A DNA stretch of 8,481 nucleotides from an uncultured Campylobacter sp. (GCA_937875715.1 CALEHZ010000020.1:1-8481); one strand, 5' to 3'; counted from the stretch's first letter, positions 1-6,805 are shown. Translations and numbers: made by a program. Notes: generated by a model from the letters alone, not told the origin.

Positions 1-60
1 TTTGTAAAACCACACCATACGCTCATCATCTGGGCTAAATTTAGAAAAATCGCTTTGTAA
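1..60. other. Unresolved gene edge at window start
   Basis: Two readings compete. On the plus strand frame 1 is open from base 1 and ends in TAA at 58-60, giving the tail FVKPHHTLIIWAKFRKIAL of a gene entering from the left. On the minus strand a frame bounded by TGA at 61-63 reads LQSDFSKFSPDDERMVWFYK with codons more typical of the neighbours. However, its only in-window start is ATG at 16-18 with no clear ribosome binding site, so it might be a gene start or a decayed remnant. I do not recognise either peptide. The palindromic repeats begin 12 nt after base 60, which fits a gene end lying here. Confidence 0.25.
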
Positions 61-64
61 TCAC

Positions 65-89
65 AAAAAACTGAATTTTATAAAATTCA
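65..89 (-). terminator. Possible weak intrinsic terminator for msrAB
   Basis: Read on the minus strand, downstream of msrAB, the palindrome at 89-72 can fold into a short hairpin (UGAAUUU paired with AAAUUCA) and is followed by G and then six U (complement of 65-70). The layout matches a rho-independent terminator, but the stem has only one G-C pair, so it may be weak or fortuitous. Confidence 0.3.
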
Positions 90-139
90 AATATTTCATA
101 AAATTCAGAGCTGAATTTTATGAATTTTTAAAAAATTCA
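72..139. repeat. Cluster of palindromic TGAATTTTATAAAATTCA-type repeats
   Basis: 72-89 is a perfect 18-bp palindrome TGAATTTTATAAAATTCA. 99-108 and 111-120 form a perfect 10-bp inverted repeat (TAAAATTCAG / CTGAATTTTA) separated by 2 nt. 121-139 is a 9-1-9 palindrome, TGAATTTTTAAAAAATTCA. Together they fill most of the spacer downstream of msrAB. Related copies occur at 4344-4362, 4855-4914 and 6828-7003. Confidence 0.9.
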
Positions 140-156
140 AGCACTAATTTTACTTT

Positions 157-1161
157 TTATTGGACGAATTTTTTATACTCGCCATAGCCTTTTTCATCCA
201 TTTCTTCAAATGGTATGAACTCCAAGGAAACTCCATTTATACAGTATCTTAGTCCGCCTTTGTCCTTTGGACCATCATCAAAAACATGTCCTAAATGTGC
301 GCCACCAAGCTTACTTGTAACTTCAATTCTACTCATGCCGTGGCTAAAATCCCTTGTGTATTTGAGCACCTCTTCATCAATTGGCTTTGAAAAGCTAGGC
401 CAGCCGCAACCTGAATCAAACTTATCCGTGCTTGAAAATAGCGGTTTTTTCGTAGTTACATCTACATAAATGCCTTTTTTGAAGTTTTTATCAAGCTCGC
501 TTGAAAAAGCCCTTTCAGTGGCTTTATTTTGCGTTACTTCATACGCTAGTGGGCTTAGCATGGTTTTTAGCTCGTCCTTGCTTGGCACCTTAAAGGCGCT
601 ATCGTTATTAAGCGGCTTGCTAGCAAGATTTAAATCAATATGGCAATATCCATTTGGATTTTTGTCCAAATACTTTTGATGATAGTCCTCTGCTACGATA
701 AAATGGGCAAGCGGAAGGATTTCAACAGCGATTTTTTTATTCTTATCTTGTTCTTGCTTTTTTTCAAAAAATTCAGCGATTTTTTGCTGCTGGGCTTCGT
801 TTGTAAAATACACACCGCTGCGGTATTGACGGCCGACATCATTTCCTTGTTTATTTACGCTATATGGATCAATCACACGCCAAAAGTGCGCCAAAACATC
901 ATTTAAGCTAAGTTCATTTTCATCAAAAACTAGCTTTAAGGTCTCGGCGTGGTCAGTTTTTTTAAGACTTTGATAGTCTGTAACTTCGCTATTTCCATTT
1001 GCGTAGCCAACTTGCGTTTGTTTTACGCCTTTTATGCGCTCAAAATATCCTTCTAAGCCCCAAAAACAGCCGCCAGCTAAATAAATCTCACTCATTTTCT
1101 CCCCATTCTCTGCACTAAAAGCTAGAGTTGCAATAAGCGCAATAATAAGCCTTTTAAACAT
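157..1161 (-). CDS. msrAB: Bifunctional methionine sulfoxide reductase MsrA-MsrB, exported form
   Basis: A 334-aa fusion of MsrA (about residues 25-180) and MsrB (about 197-330), which reduce the S and R epimers of methionine sulfoxide in proteins. MsrA shows GCFWG with catalytic Cys32 and a probable resolving Cys173 (GYCHIDL). MsrB shows GCGWPSF (Cys252, resolving), [13 protein letters not shown] and RYCINGVSL (Cys307, catalytic). The two zinc CxxC pairs found in many MsrB proteins are absent, so this is a zinc-free type. Residues 1-17 ([17 protein letters not shown]) look like a Sec signal peptide, suggesting a periplasmic enzyme; no thioredoxin-like domain is fused, unlike Neisseria PilB. 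The start at 1161 has AAGGA 7 nt upstream. A second in-frame ATG at 1095 (Met23) has its own GGGGAG and would give a cytoplasmic 312-aa form. The gene stands alone, 65 nt after dnaX. Confidence 0.96.
   Translation of the reverse strand: MFKRLIIALIATLAFSAENGEKMSEIYLAGGCFWGLEGYFERIKGVKQTQVGYANGNSEVTDYQSLKKTDHAETLKLVFDENELSLNDVLAHFWRVIDPYSVNKQGNDVGRQYRSGVYFTNEAQQQKIAEFFEKKQEQDKNKKIAVEILPLAHFIVAEDYHQKYLDKNPNGYCHIDLNLASKPLNNDSAFKVPSKDELKTMLSPLAYEVTQNKATERAFSSELDKNFKKGIYVDVTTKKPLFSSTDKFDSGCGWPSFSKPIDEEVLKYTRDFSHGMSRIEVTSKLGGAHLGHVFDDGPKDKGGLRYCINGVSLEFIPFEEMDEKGYGEYKKFVQ
1093..1104 (-). promoter_or_regulatory. Internal ribosome binding site and ATG in msrAB
   Basis: On the minus strand GGGGAG (1099-1104) lies 3 nt before an in-frame ATG (1093-1095), the codon for Met23, immediately before the conserved MsrA start [12 protein letters not shown]. 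The spacing is shorter than ideal. Use of this site would give a protein without the signal peptide. Confidence 0.4.
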
Positions 1162-1190
1162 TTTTTATCCTTTTAAAAAAGGCTGAATTT

Positions 1191-1196
1191 ATCATA
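1191..1196 (-). promoter_or_regulatory. Candidate -10 box for msrAB
   Basis: TATGAT on the minus strand, preceded by a T-rich stretch as is usual for Campylobacter sigma-70 promoters, which lack a conserved -35. It would start the transcript about 20-25 nt before the 1161 start codon. It suggests that msrAB can be transcribed separately from rho-dnaX. Confidence 0.4.
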
Positions 1197-1226
1197 AAAA
1201 AGTAAATTATTTTTATATAACTTTAG

Positions 1227-2909
1227 CTAAGATTTTATTATTTCTGGCTCGCCAAAAAGTGAGTTTAGCTCGATTATACTAGCATTTGTTTGAGAATATG
1301 ACTTTGAATTTTCTGCTTTTGGTACTGGTGCTAATTCTGGTGCTAATTCTTGCGCTGATTCTTGTGGCAGAGTTGAATTTTTTGAATTTTCTAAAATCTG
1401 TGAATTTTCTGGATTTTGCGAATTTACATCCATTTGCTCAGTGTTTTGTATGATTTTTTCTAGCATCGCTTCTGCTTTTATAGGCTCTTGCTTTTTAATT
1501 TTAATCTTATCTACGCCAAAGGCCTTAAAAGTAGTTTCTCTTATGAATTTAGAATTATTTTTTAGTTTTTGTGCATCCATTCCTTGTGCTTTTGAAAGCA
1601 GTGTGATCTGCTCTCCATCAAAACTAATAAATTCAATAAAATTATCAAAAAGTTTGCCAAGGTCAAAACTACGCTCATAAATGAAATTTAAAAAATTCTT
1701 ATATTTTTGCTCATTATTTAGCGAATTTTGGCTATTTGGTTCACTTTGATTGGCTGAATTTTTTAACTCATTATTTTGTGTGCTTGAAATTTGTGTCTTT
1801 TGAATAGGATTTTGGTTATTGTGTGTGCTAAAATTTTGGCTTGTAAAGTTTTGAGACGCAAAATTTTTAGGCTCAAAAAATTCATTTTGCGGCTTTAAAA
1901 CAAAACATTCTTTCATCTCAAACAGCGTGATATAAAGCACAAAAGCAGGATCGCTCCCACCGCCAAGCATATTTTTTGCCTCACTTAAAATCTTAAAAAA
2001 TCGCTCAAAAATAAGCAGAGAAAAAGACGGACTTTTTGAGATGAATTTTTCTTTTAAATTTTCTATAAGCTCATTTATAATCATCTCAGCGTCATTTGCA
2101 GCAAGATTTTTGATAAGCTCGCAAAGCTCTTCATTGCTGCCACGAGTGGTTATATTTAGAATTTCTTCAATCTTGCTTGGATCTAAAATTCCAAGCATCT
2201 CAGTAACAGCAGATGTAGTGATATTTGCGTTACAAGTGATTATTGCTTGGTCTAGCAAGGTTAGAGTATCACGCAGGCTACCAGAGCCAGAACGTGCTAA
2301 AATGCGCAGAGCATCAGTTTCAAAGCTTATATTTTCTTTGGCTAGAATTTCTTCAAGATGCTTTAAGATAAGCTCTGGTGAAATTGCCTTAAAGCGAAAG
2401 TGCTGTGTGCGTGATAAAATCGTAGCTGGCAGTTTCAATGGATCAGTTGTGGCTAAAATGAATTTTATATAAGCAGGAGGCTCTTCAAGTGTCTTTAAAA
2501 AGGCATTTGAGGCCTCTTTTGTAAGCATGTGAGCTTCATCAATGATAAAAATCTTAAAGCGACCTGAAACTGGGCTGTAGCGAGTTTGCTCATTTAAGTC
2601 CCTGATATCTTCGATTTTTCGGTGGCTTGCGGCGTCCATTTCAATGATATCAATGTGGCGGCCTTCGTTTGCAGCTACGCAAGATTCACAAACTTCACAA
2701 GCATGCGAGCTTATGCCACGCTCACAAAGCAAATTTTTAGCAAAAATGCGAGCAGAGCTTGTCTTTCCGCTACCACGAAGACCAGAAAAAAGATAAGCAT
2801 GACCAAGTCTGCCACTATCAAGCGCAGAAATTAAGTTTTCTTTTATCGCATCTTGACCGATGAGCTCGTAAAAGCTTTTTGGGCGGTATTTTAAGGCTAA
2901 TGCTTGCAT
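1227..2909 (-). CDS. dnaX: DNA polymerase III subunit tau/gamma (clamp loader ATPase)
   Basis: A 560-aa AAA+ motor subunit of the clamp loader, which opens and loads the beta clamp and, as tau, tethers polymerase cores. Visible motifs: Walker A GLRGSGKT (43-50); zinc-binding cysteines Cys62, 71, 74 and 77; Walker B region IIDEAH (122-127); sensor 1 ILATTDP (151-157); an SRTQHF arginine-finger motif at 166-171 where SRC is more usual; and a sensor-2 region GSLRD near 210. After the collar domain (to about 340) comes a Q/N/S-rich linker (about 343-402), a short globular segment (403-475) and a second low-complexity tail with NSQ/ENS and ELAP repeats. It starts 5 nt after the rho stop, with TAAGTAG (one off consensus) before the ATG, so it is probably cotranscribed and coupled. 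A T TTT TTA heptamer at codons 405-407 may allow a short gamma-like product. Confidence 0.97.
   Translation of the reverse strand: MQALALKYRPKSFYELIGQDAIKENLISALDSGRLGHAYLFSGLRGSGKTSSARIFAKNLLCERGISSHACEVCESCVAANEGRHIDIIEMDAASHRKIEDIRDLNEQTRYSPVSGRFKIFIIDEAHMLTKEASNAFLKTLEEPPAYIKFILATTDPLKLPATILSRTQHFRFKAISPELILKHLEEILAKENISFETDALRILARSGSGSLRDTLTLLDQAIITCNANITTSAVTEMLGILDPSKIEEILNITTRGSNEELCELIKNLAANDAEMIINELIENLKEKFISKSPSFSLLIFERFFKILSEAKNMLGGGSDPAFVLYITLFEMKECFVLKPQNEFFEPKNFASQNFTSQNFSTHNNQNPIQKTQISSTQNNELKNSANQSEPNSQNSLNNEQKYKNFLNFIYERSFDLGKLFDNFIEFISFDGEQITLLSKAQGMDAQKLKNNSKFIRETTFKAFGVDKIKIKKQEPIKAEAMLEKIIQNTEQMDVNSQNPENSQILENSKNSTLPQESAQELAPELAPVPKAENSKSYSQTNASIIELNSLFGEPEIIKS
1327..1362. 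repeat. 12-bp tandem repeat within dnaX
   Basis: GGTGCTAATTCT occurs twice in a row (1327-1338, 1339-1350), followed by a third copy with three mismatches (1351-1362). The unit keeps the reading frame and encodes the ELAPELAP stretch (about residues 521-528) in the DnaX tail. Confidence 0.75.
1375..1425. repeat. GAATTT minisatellite within dnaX coding sequence
   Basis: GAATTT occurs at 1375, 1384, 1402 and 1420, spaced 9, 18 and 18 nt, all multiples of three. On the coding strand these give the recurring Asn-Ser of NSQNPE / NSQILE / NSK / NST (residues 496-512). The unit is the same GAATTTT half-site found in the intergenic palindromes. Confidence 0.6.
1689..1695 (-). other. Candidate -1 frameshift heptamer T TTT TTA in dnaX
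   Basis: In the dnaX frame the codons AAT TTT TTA (Asn405 Phe406 Leu407) contain the slippery heptamer T TTT TTA. A -1 slip would read Lys-Phe-His-Leu and then hit TGA at 1675-1677, giving a product of about 411 aa that ends just after the linker, where E. coli gamma also ends relative to tau. A possible bulged hairpin begins about 18 nt downstream, further than usual, so efficiency is uncertain. Confidence 0.3.
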
Positions 2910-2914
2910 TTTTT

Positions 2915-4249
2915 CTACTTATTTATGATATTTAAAAACTCTTCATTATTCTTAGTTTTACTCATTTTTGGATACAAGAATTTTAATGCTTCTGTATCAT
3001 CCATGCTTGCTATTGCGTTTCTTATAGCCCAAATTCTAGCTAGATTTTCTGGGCTTATTAAAAGCTCGTCTTTTCTAGTGCCTGATTTTAGAATATTTAG
3101 AGCTGGGTAAATTCTGCGGTCGCTAATAGAGCGATCAAGCACCATTTCGCTATTTCCTGTGCCTTTAAACTCTTCAAATATCACATCATCCATGCGAGAA
3201 CCAGTATCTATTAGAGCAGTTGCCACGATAGTAAGTGAACCACCATCTTCAATATTTCTAGCTGCGCCAAAAAAGCGTTTTGGCTTGTGAAGAGCGTTTG
3301 CATCCACACCACCACTTAGCACTTTGCCACTGCTTGGAGTGGCTGTGTTATACGCGCGCGCTAGGCGAGTGATACTATCAAGCAAAATTACTACATCTTT
3401 TCCCATTTCAACCATACGCTTTGCTTTTTCTATTACAAGTTCTGCAACTCGCACGTGATTTAGTGCTGGCATATCAAAAGTAGAGCTAAACACCTCTCCG
3501 TGCACGCTGCGCTGCATATCAGTTACTTCTTCTGGGCGTTCATCTACAAGTAGCACGATAAGCTGCGTCTCAGGATGATTTCTAGTAATTCCTTGTGCTA
3601 GTTCTTTCATAAGCTCAGTTTTACCTGTGCGAGGCGGCGCTACAATTAGAGCTCTTTGTCCCTTGCCAATAGGCGTAAATAGATCAAGCACACGGCCTGT
3701 TAAGCGAAGTGGGTCGTATTCAAGCTTTAGCTGCTCAGTTGGGAAAATCGGCGTTAAGTTATCAAATAATGGTCTTTGCTTTGCTTCATTTATACTTTTA
3801 TAGTTTATTGCTTCTATTTTAAGCAAAGCATAGTATTTTTCGCCTTCTCTTGGTTCTCGCACTTGTCCAGTTATAATATCTCCCACGCGAAGGGCGAATT
3901 TTTTGATTTGAGAGAGGCTTACGTAAGTGTCATTTTGACTATCGCTAAAATTGCCCTCAATTGCCCTTAAAAAGCCAAAGCCATCAGGCACGATGTCTAA
4001 AATACCGGTAAATAAAATATATCCGCCTTGCTTAGTTTGCGCTTTTAAAACCTCAAAAATCAGCTCTGTGCGGCGAAATTCTTGCGGATTTTCTATTGAC
4101 ATTTGCTCAGCGATTTTAATGAGCTTTTCAAGCTCCATTTCACGCAGCTGCTCAATGGTATAACCATCTACTGGCGTATGCGTTTGGGCATGAACCTTTT
4201 TTGTCCTTGTTTGCTGCTCTGCCTGTTGGTTGTTTTGGGAATTTTCCAT
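2915..4249 (-). CDS. rho: Transcription termination factor Rho
   Basis: A 444-aa hexameric RNA-dependent ATPase/translocase that terminates untranslated transcripts. The first ~28 residues are Q/K-rich and variable. The N-terminal Rho domain follows (about 30-72), then the cold-shock-like RNA-binding domain with RNP1 DGFGFLR (89-95). The ATPase core shows Walker A APPRTGKT (204-211), [13 protein letters not shown] (233-245), Walker [17 protein letters not shown] (Asp291), the [21 protein letters not shown] secondary RNA-binding region (about 312-331) and an arginine-finger region SGTRKDELL (Arg392). All signature motifs are intact and the length is normal. The start at 4249 has AAAGG about 6 nt upstream. 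It is first gene of a rho-dnaX unit, with a TATAAT box at 4298-4303. Confidence 0.98.
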   Translation of the reverse strand: MENSQNNQQAEQQTRTKKVHAQTHTPVDGYTIEQLREMELEKLIKIAEQMSIENPQEFRRTELIFEVLKAQTKQGGYILFTGILDIVPDGFGFLRAIEGNFSDSQNDTYVSLSQIKKFALRVGDIITGQVREPREGEKYYALLKIEAINYKSINEAKQRPLFDNLTPIFPTEQLKLEYDPLRLTGRVLDLFTPIGKGQRALIVAPPRTGKTELMKELAQGITRNHPETQLIVLLVDERPEEVTDMQRSVHGEVFSSTFDMPALNHVRVAELVIEKAKRMVEMGKDVVILLDSITRLARAYNTATPSSGKVLSGGVDANALHKPKRFFGAARNIEDGGSLTIVATALIDTGSRMDDVIFEEFKGTGNSEMVLDRSISDRRIYPALNILKSGTRKDELLISPENLARIWAIRNAIASMDDTEALKFLYPKMSKTKNNEEFLNIINK

Positions 4250-4297
4250 AAATTACCTTTTTTGGATTTGAATAATGAAATTAAAATGAATTGCGAA

Positions 4298-4303
4298 ATT
4301 ATA
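4298..4303 (-). promoter_or_regulatory. -10 box of the rho-dnaX promoter
   Basis: A perfect TATAAT on the minus strand, about 49 nt before the rho start codon, implying a leader of roughly 40 nt. There is no clear -35, as is usual in Campylobacter. A small inverted repeat (TTAAA, five C, TTTAA; 4315-4329) sits just upstream and could be an operator, though it is short. Confidence 0.6.
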
Positions 4304-4343
4304 GCCGATAATTCTTAAACCCCCTTTAATTTTTTAAAAATTT

Positions 4344-4362
4344 TGAATTTTTAAAAAATTCA
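4344..4362. repeat. Palindromic repeat between rho and the Hcp-like gene
   Basis: TGAATTTTTAAAAAATTCA, a 9-1-9 palindrome identical to the copy at 121-139. It lies between the divergent -10 boxes at 4298-4303 (minus) and 4386-4391 (plus), so it could be regulatory here or simply a neutral insertion in a spacer. Confidence 0.85.
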
Positions 4363-4385
4363 GCATTTTTAAAGTGCTTTAATAA

Positions 4386-4391
4386 TATAGT
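4386..4391 (+). promoter_or_regulatory. Candidate -10 box for the Hcp-like gene
   Basis: TATAGT in a strongly AT-rich stretch, giving a predicted leader of about 25 nt before the ATG at 4424. Other near-matches overlap (TAATAT), so the exact box is uncertain. Confidence 0.4.
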
Positions 4392-4423
4392 AATAAATTT
4401 TAAATTTTATTTTTGGAGTAAAA

Positions 4424-4825
4424 ATGGGCAAAAAGCCAGCCTTTCTTTTTTGTTGCGTGCTTGCTTTTGCCTCTAATGAGCTTGATTTGGAGCAAGAATT
4501 TCTTGCTAATGCTGGTGTGAGCACTGCTCAAAATGTCTCAGTAAAGTTGATGGATGATGATATTTTAAAAAGCTGTGATTTGCTAGCTAAACTTAGCCAA
4601 AATGATGAAAATATGGATCATACAAAGGTTTATGAGCTTTATAATAATGCTTGTAAAAATGATGATTATCATGCTTGTTATTGCCTTGGTGGGATGTATG
4701 AGTTTGTAGATCTTCTAGGCAATGACCTTAAAAAGGCCTTTGAGCTATATACCAAAGCCTGCGATGGGCAAAATAATTTAGGTTGTAAAAATGCGATGAA
4801 ATTGCAATACGGAATAAAATTCTAA
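4424..4825 (+). CDS. Small secreted Sel1-like/Hcp-type cysteine-rich repeat protein
   Basis: A 133-aa protein with a probable signal peptide (MGKKPAFLFCCVLAFA, cleavage near residue 17) and two Sel1-like helical repeats. Each repeat carries the Hcp-type disulfide spacing C-x7-C: Cys77-Cys85 (NNACKNDDYHACYCLGGMYE) and Cys113-Cys121 (KACDGQNNLGC). The helices VYELYNNAC and AFELYTKAC match the repeat consensus. An additional Cys51 and Cys87 could form another bond. Helicobacter Hcp proteins of this fold usually have more repeats, so this is a short member; their roles are poorly defined (extracytoplasmic binding or host interaction). GGAG lies 5 nt before the ATG. It is the only plus-strand gene here, divergent from rho and convergent with murB. 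Its last codons AAA TTC TAA run into a repeat half-site (4816-4833). Export and fold are well supported; the specific function is unknown. Confidence 0.8.
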   Translation: MGKKPAFLFCCVLAFASNELDLEQEFLANAGVSTAQNVSVKLMDDDILKSCDLLAKLSQNDENMDHTKVYELYNNACKNDDYHACYCLGGMYEFVDLLGNDLKKAFELYTKACDGQNNLGCKNAMKLQYGIKF

Positions 4826-4854
4826 AAAATTCAGCTGTTTATTGACACTGCGGC

Positions 4855-4914
4855 AAGTGAATTTTATAAAAGTGAATTTTATAAAAATGAATTTTTTAAA
4901 AGTGAATTTTATAA
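4855..4914. repeat. Four tandem 15-bp repeats at the murB 3' end
   Basis: Four head-to-tail units of AAGTGAATTTTATAA at 4855-4869, 4870-4884, 4885-4899 (AAATGAATTTTTTAA) and 4900-4914. Units 1, 2 and 4 are identical. The last unit contains the murB stop codon and final Leu codon. It lies between the convergent Hcp-like gene and murB. Confidence 0.9.
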
Positions 4915-5670
4915 AATCACAACTTCTTCTTCTAGTTTTATGCCAAAGCTCTCAAATACACGCTTTTTGGCTAGATTTATAAGAGCCAAAGCGTCATCAA
5001 AAGAAGCGCCGCCGCAGTTTATCAAAAAATTTGCGTGCTTGCTTGAAAACTCACAACCACCGATTTTAAAGCCCTTTAAGCCCACAGCTTCTATAAGCCT
5101 GCCAGCACTATCACCACTTGGATTTTTAAAGGTTGAGCCAAAGCTAGCACCTTTTGGCTGGTTTTTTCTAGCCTCATCAAAGGCTTTTACAAGCCCTTCA
5201 TCAAAGCCTTTTTCCACTCTAAAACTAGCGCCAAAAATCACGCCTTTTATATCACTTTTTCTGTATTCAAAGCCGCAGTTTTGACGGCTTACAAATCCAC
5301 CAGAGCTCAAAACCGAGACTAAATAATCGCTAATTGAAGCGCCTTTTAGCCCAGCATTCATTTTAAGCAGCCCACCAAGGCAGCCAGGCACAGAAGCACA
5401 GAGCTCAAAGCCCTTTATATCGTGCTTTTTAGAAAATTCAAAAATCTTTCTAGCAGGCGTTTTAGCCCCTATATGAAACAAGCCATTTTCTATATAAATA
5501 TAATCAAAATTCTCGCCTAAAATGCCTAGTTTTGGGGCGTTTTGGCTTACTAGCAGATTACAGGCTTTGCCCACAACCACGCCATCAAAGTCGCAAACCT
5601 CATCAAGCACGGCTACATCGTGCGTAGCACCGATTTTAACAGAGCTGTATTTAGAAAAATCAATAATCAT
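4909..5670 (-). CDS. murB: UDP-N-acetylenolpyruvoylglucosamine reductase
   Basis: A 253-aa FAD enzyme that uses NADPH to reduce UDP-GlcNAc-enolpyruvate to UDP-MurNAc, the second committed step of peptidoglycan precursor synthesis in the cytoplasm. Seen: FAD-binding segments VVVGKACNLLV (31-41) and SVPGCLGG (93-100); FEYRKS with Tyr136-Arg137; the catalytic serine in GSTFKNP (Ser179); SAGRLIEAVGLKG (188-200); and the terminal LEEEV (Glu249, matching the proton-relay Glu of E. coli MurB). The short length fits the type II forms of epsilonproteobacteria. ATG overlaps the fliQ TGA by 4 nt (ATGA) and has no clear ribosome binding site, so translation is probably coupled to fliQ. The same pairing occurs in H. 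pylori. The final Leu and stop lie in the tandem repeat at 4900-4914. Confidence 0.96.
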   Translation of the reverse strand: MIIDFSKYSSVKIGATHDVAVLDEVCDFDGVVVGKACNLLVSQNAPKLGILGENFDYIYIENGLFHIGAKTPARKIFEFSKKHDIKGFELCASVPGCLGGLLKMNAGLKGASISDYLVSVLSSGGFVSRQNCGFEYRKSDIKGVIFGASFRVEKGFDEGLVKAFDEARKNQPKGASFGSTFKNPSGDSAGRLIEAVGLKGFKIGGCEFSSKHANFLINCGGASFDDALALINLAKKRVFESFGIKLEEEVVIL

Positions 5671-5933
5671 TGTATGAAAGTAGGTATTCTATTTAGCACG
5701 CCACGTGTAAAATCCATCATTTCATTCATCATCCACGGCATCAAAAAGATTAGCACCACGACCACGAGCAAGATTTTTGGCACAAAGCTTAGTGTCATTT
5801 CGTTTATCTGCGTGGTGGCTTGAAAAATGCTGATTAAAAGTCCAGCAATTAGACCGCTTAAAAGCATCGGCAACGCCAGTAATAGCGCTATTTTAAAGGT
5901 TTCAACTCCAAGTCCTACTAAATCACTTTGCAT
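5667..5933 (-). CDS. fliQ: Flagellar type III export protein FliQ
   Basis: An 88-aa integral membrane component of the flagellar export gate, which assembles with FliP and FliR in the basal body. Length matches the family. Two hydrophobic helices are visible, about residues 12-37 (starting FKIALLLALPMLLSGLIAG) and 50-68 (VPKILLVVVVLIFLMP), joined by the conserved hydrophilic segment QATTQINEMTLSFVPK. An AAGGA ribosome binding site lies inside the last codons of mqnD, 7 nt before the ATG; the ATG overlaps the mqnD stop by 1 nt (TAATG). Placed between metabolic genes rather than in a flagellar cluster, as is normal in Campylobacter, where flagellar genes are scattered. Confidence 0.96.
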   Translation of the reverse strand: MQSDLVGLGVETFKIALLLALPMLLSGLIAGLLISIFQATTQINEMTLSFVPKILLVVVVLIFLMPWMMNEMMDFTRGVLNRIPTFIQ

Positions 5934-6805
5934 TAGTTTTTCCTTAATTCTTCGTATTCTTTTGGGATTAGATTATCTCGTGCTTTAATGAGGCGTGGAT
6001 AAAGCCCATGAGTGTATCCAAGCTCAAAAAACTTATCTAGCCCGTCAAGCTGAGCCTCACTCATTTCCACGCTTTCATCATTTGCGTAAAGTTCTAAATA
6101 TTTTGCTAGCTTTTTATCATCCACACGAACTAGATTTTTTTGTATTAAAATCTTGCTAAGCTCGCCTTTGCGCTCTCTTGCTACTTTTACAGCTTTTTTA
6201 AGGATATTTTGAACTTGGCACGCATCGCCAAGTGGCAGCGAGCGACGAAGTGCCATACCACCAAGCGGCAGTGGCAAATCCCCACCGCTTAACTGCTGCC
6301 AAATATCCCAAATCTCACGCTCCACCTCTAGCTCATCGCTAAAGTCCAAAATGCTCTCATGTATTAGCACGCCAGCATCCACCACGCCACTTAAAACAGC
6401 ATTTTCAATATCCAAAAAATTCATATAGGTTATTCGTGCCTGCGGATAGGCGATGCGAAAAAGTAGGGCATTGCTAGTGTGTTCGCCGCTTAAAGCCACC
6501 TTAAAATTACGCTTTAAAGTGTGATTTTTGCGTTTAATCAGCTTTGGCCCATAGCCATTGCCAAAGCTAACCGCAGTATCTAAAAGTGCGTAGTCATCGC
6601 ACACAAAAGGATAAAGCCCAAAGCTAATGGCGCAAGCATCATAAAGGCCGTTTATTGTGGCAAGATTAAGCGTTTGTATATCATCAGCTTTTGCGCTAAA
6701 TTTTAGATTTTTAGTATCTATCCAGCCAAGATTTATCGCTTCATACATGAATATATCATCAGCATCAGGACTGTGTGCTACGCTAATATTTTTTATAAAA
6801 TTCAT
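5933..6805 (-). CDS. mqnD: 1,4-dihydroxy-6-naphthoate synthase (futalosine pathway)
   Basis: A 290-aa cytoplasmic enzyme that cleaves cyclic dehypoxanthine futalosine to 1,4-dihydroxy-6-naphthoate in the futalosine route to menaquinone, the quinone used for respiration in Campylobacter. Family signatures: N-terminal VAHSPDADDIFMYEAI (9-24); the SGEHTSNALLFR segment (106-117); DAGVLIHE with His149 matching the proposed catalytic His; and GGDLPLPLGG (174-183). It has a periplasmic-binding-protein-like fold but no signal peptide. AGG lies 7 nt before the ATG. The first codons (MNFIK) are the repeat sequence ATGAATTTTATAAAA. First gene of a mqnD-fliQ-murB operon with overlapping ends. Confidence 0.94.
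   Translation of the reverse strand: MNFIKNISVAHSPDADDIFMYEAINLGWIDTKNLKFSAKADDIQTLNLATINGLYDACAISFGLYPFVCDDYALLDTAVSFGNGYGPKLIKRKNHTLKRNFKVALSGEHTSNALLFRIAYPQARITYMNFLDIENAVLSGVVDAGVLIHESILDFSDELEVEREIWDIWQQLSGGDLPLPLGGMALRRSLPLGDACQVQNILKKAVKVARERKGELSKILIQKNLVRVDDKKLAKYLELYANDESVEMSEAQLDGLDKFFELGYTHGLYPRLIKARDNLIPKEYEELRKN

Noticed and set aside
640..906. 88-codon plus-strand open frame with hydrophobic, membrane-like sequence
   Set aside because: It lies antisense within msrAB, whose own frame has all catalytic motifs; the hydrophobicity is the usual mirror image of A-rich codons.
1169..1182. CCTTTTAAAAAAGG inverted repeat over the msrAB ribosome binding site
   Set aside because: The arms are separated by only 2 nt and are mostly A-T, so an RNA hairpin is unlikely; the match is easily due to chance in this composition.
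1492..1500. A-rich codons AAA AAG in dnaX as an E. coli-type slippery site
   Set aside because: The base before is T, giving T AAA AAG rather than A AAA AAG, so the heptamer does not fit the E. coli-type rule.
2041..2472. 143-codon plus-strand open frame
   Set aside because: Fully antisense to the conserved dnaX ATPase/collar region, with no ribosome binding site and serine/phenylalanine-rich shadow composition.
4320..4324. Run of five C/G upstream of rho as a phase-variable tract
   Set aside because: Phase-variable tracts in Campylobacter are normally eight or more G/C; five is too short to be unstable.
4855..4914. Tandem repeats as a CRISPR array
   Set aside because: The units are 15 bp and directly adjacent with no spacers, and no cas genes are present.
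4940..5284. 114-codon plus-strand open frame
   Set aside because: Antisense shadow of murB, covering its catalytic Ser motif; no independent start signal.
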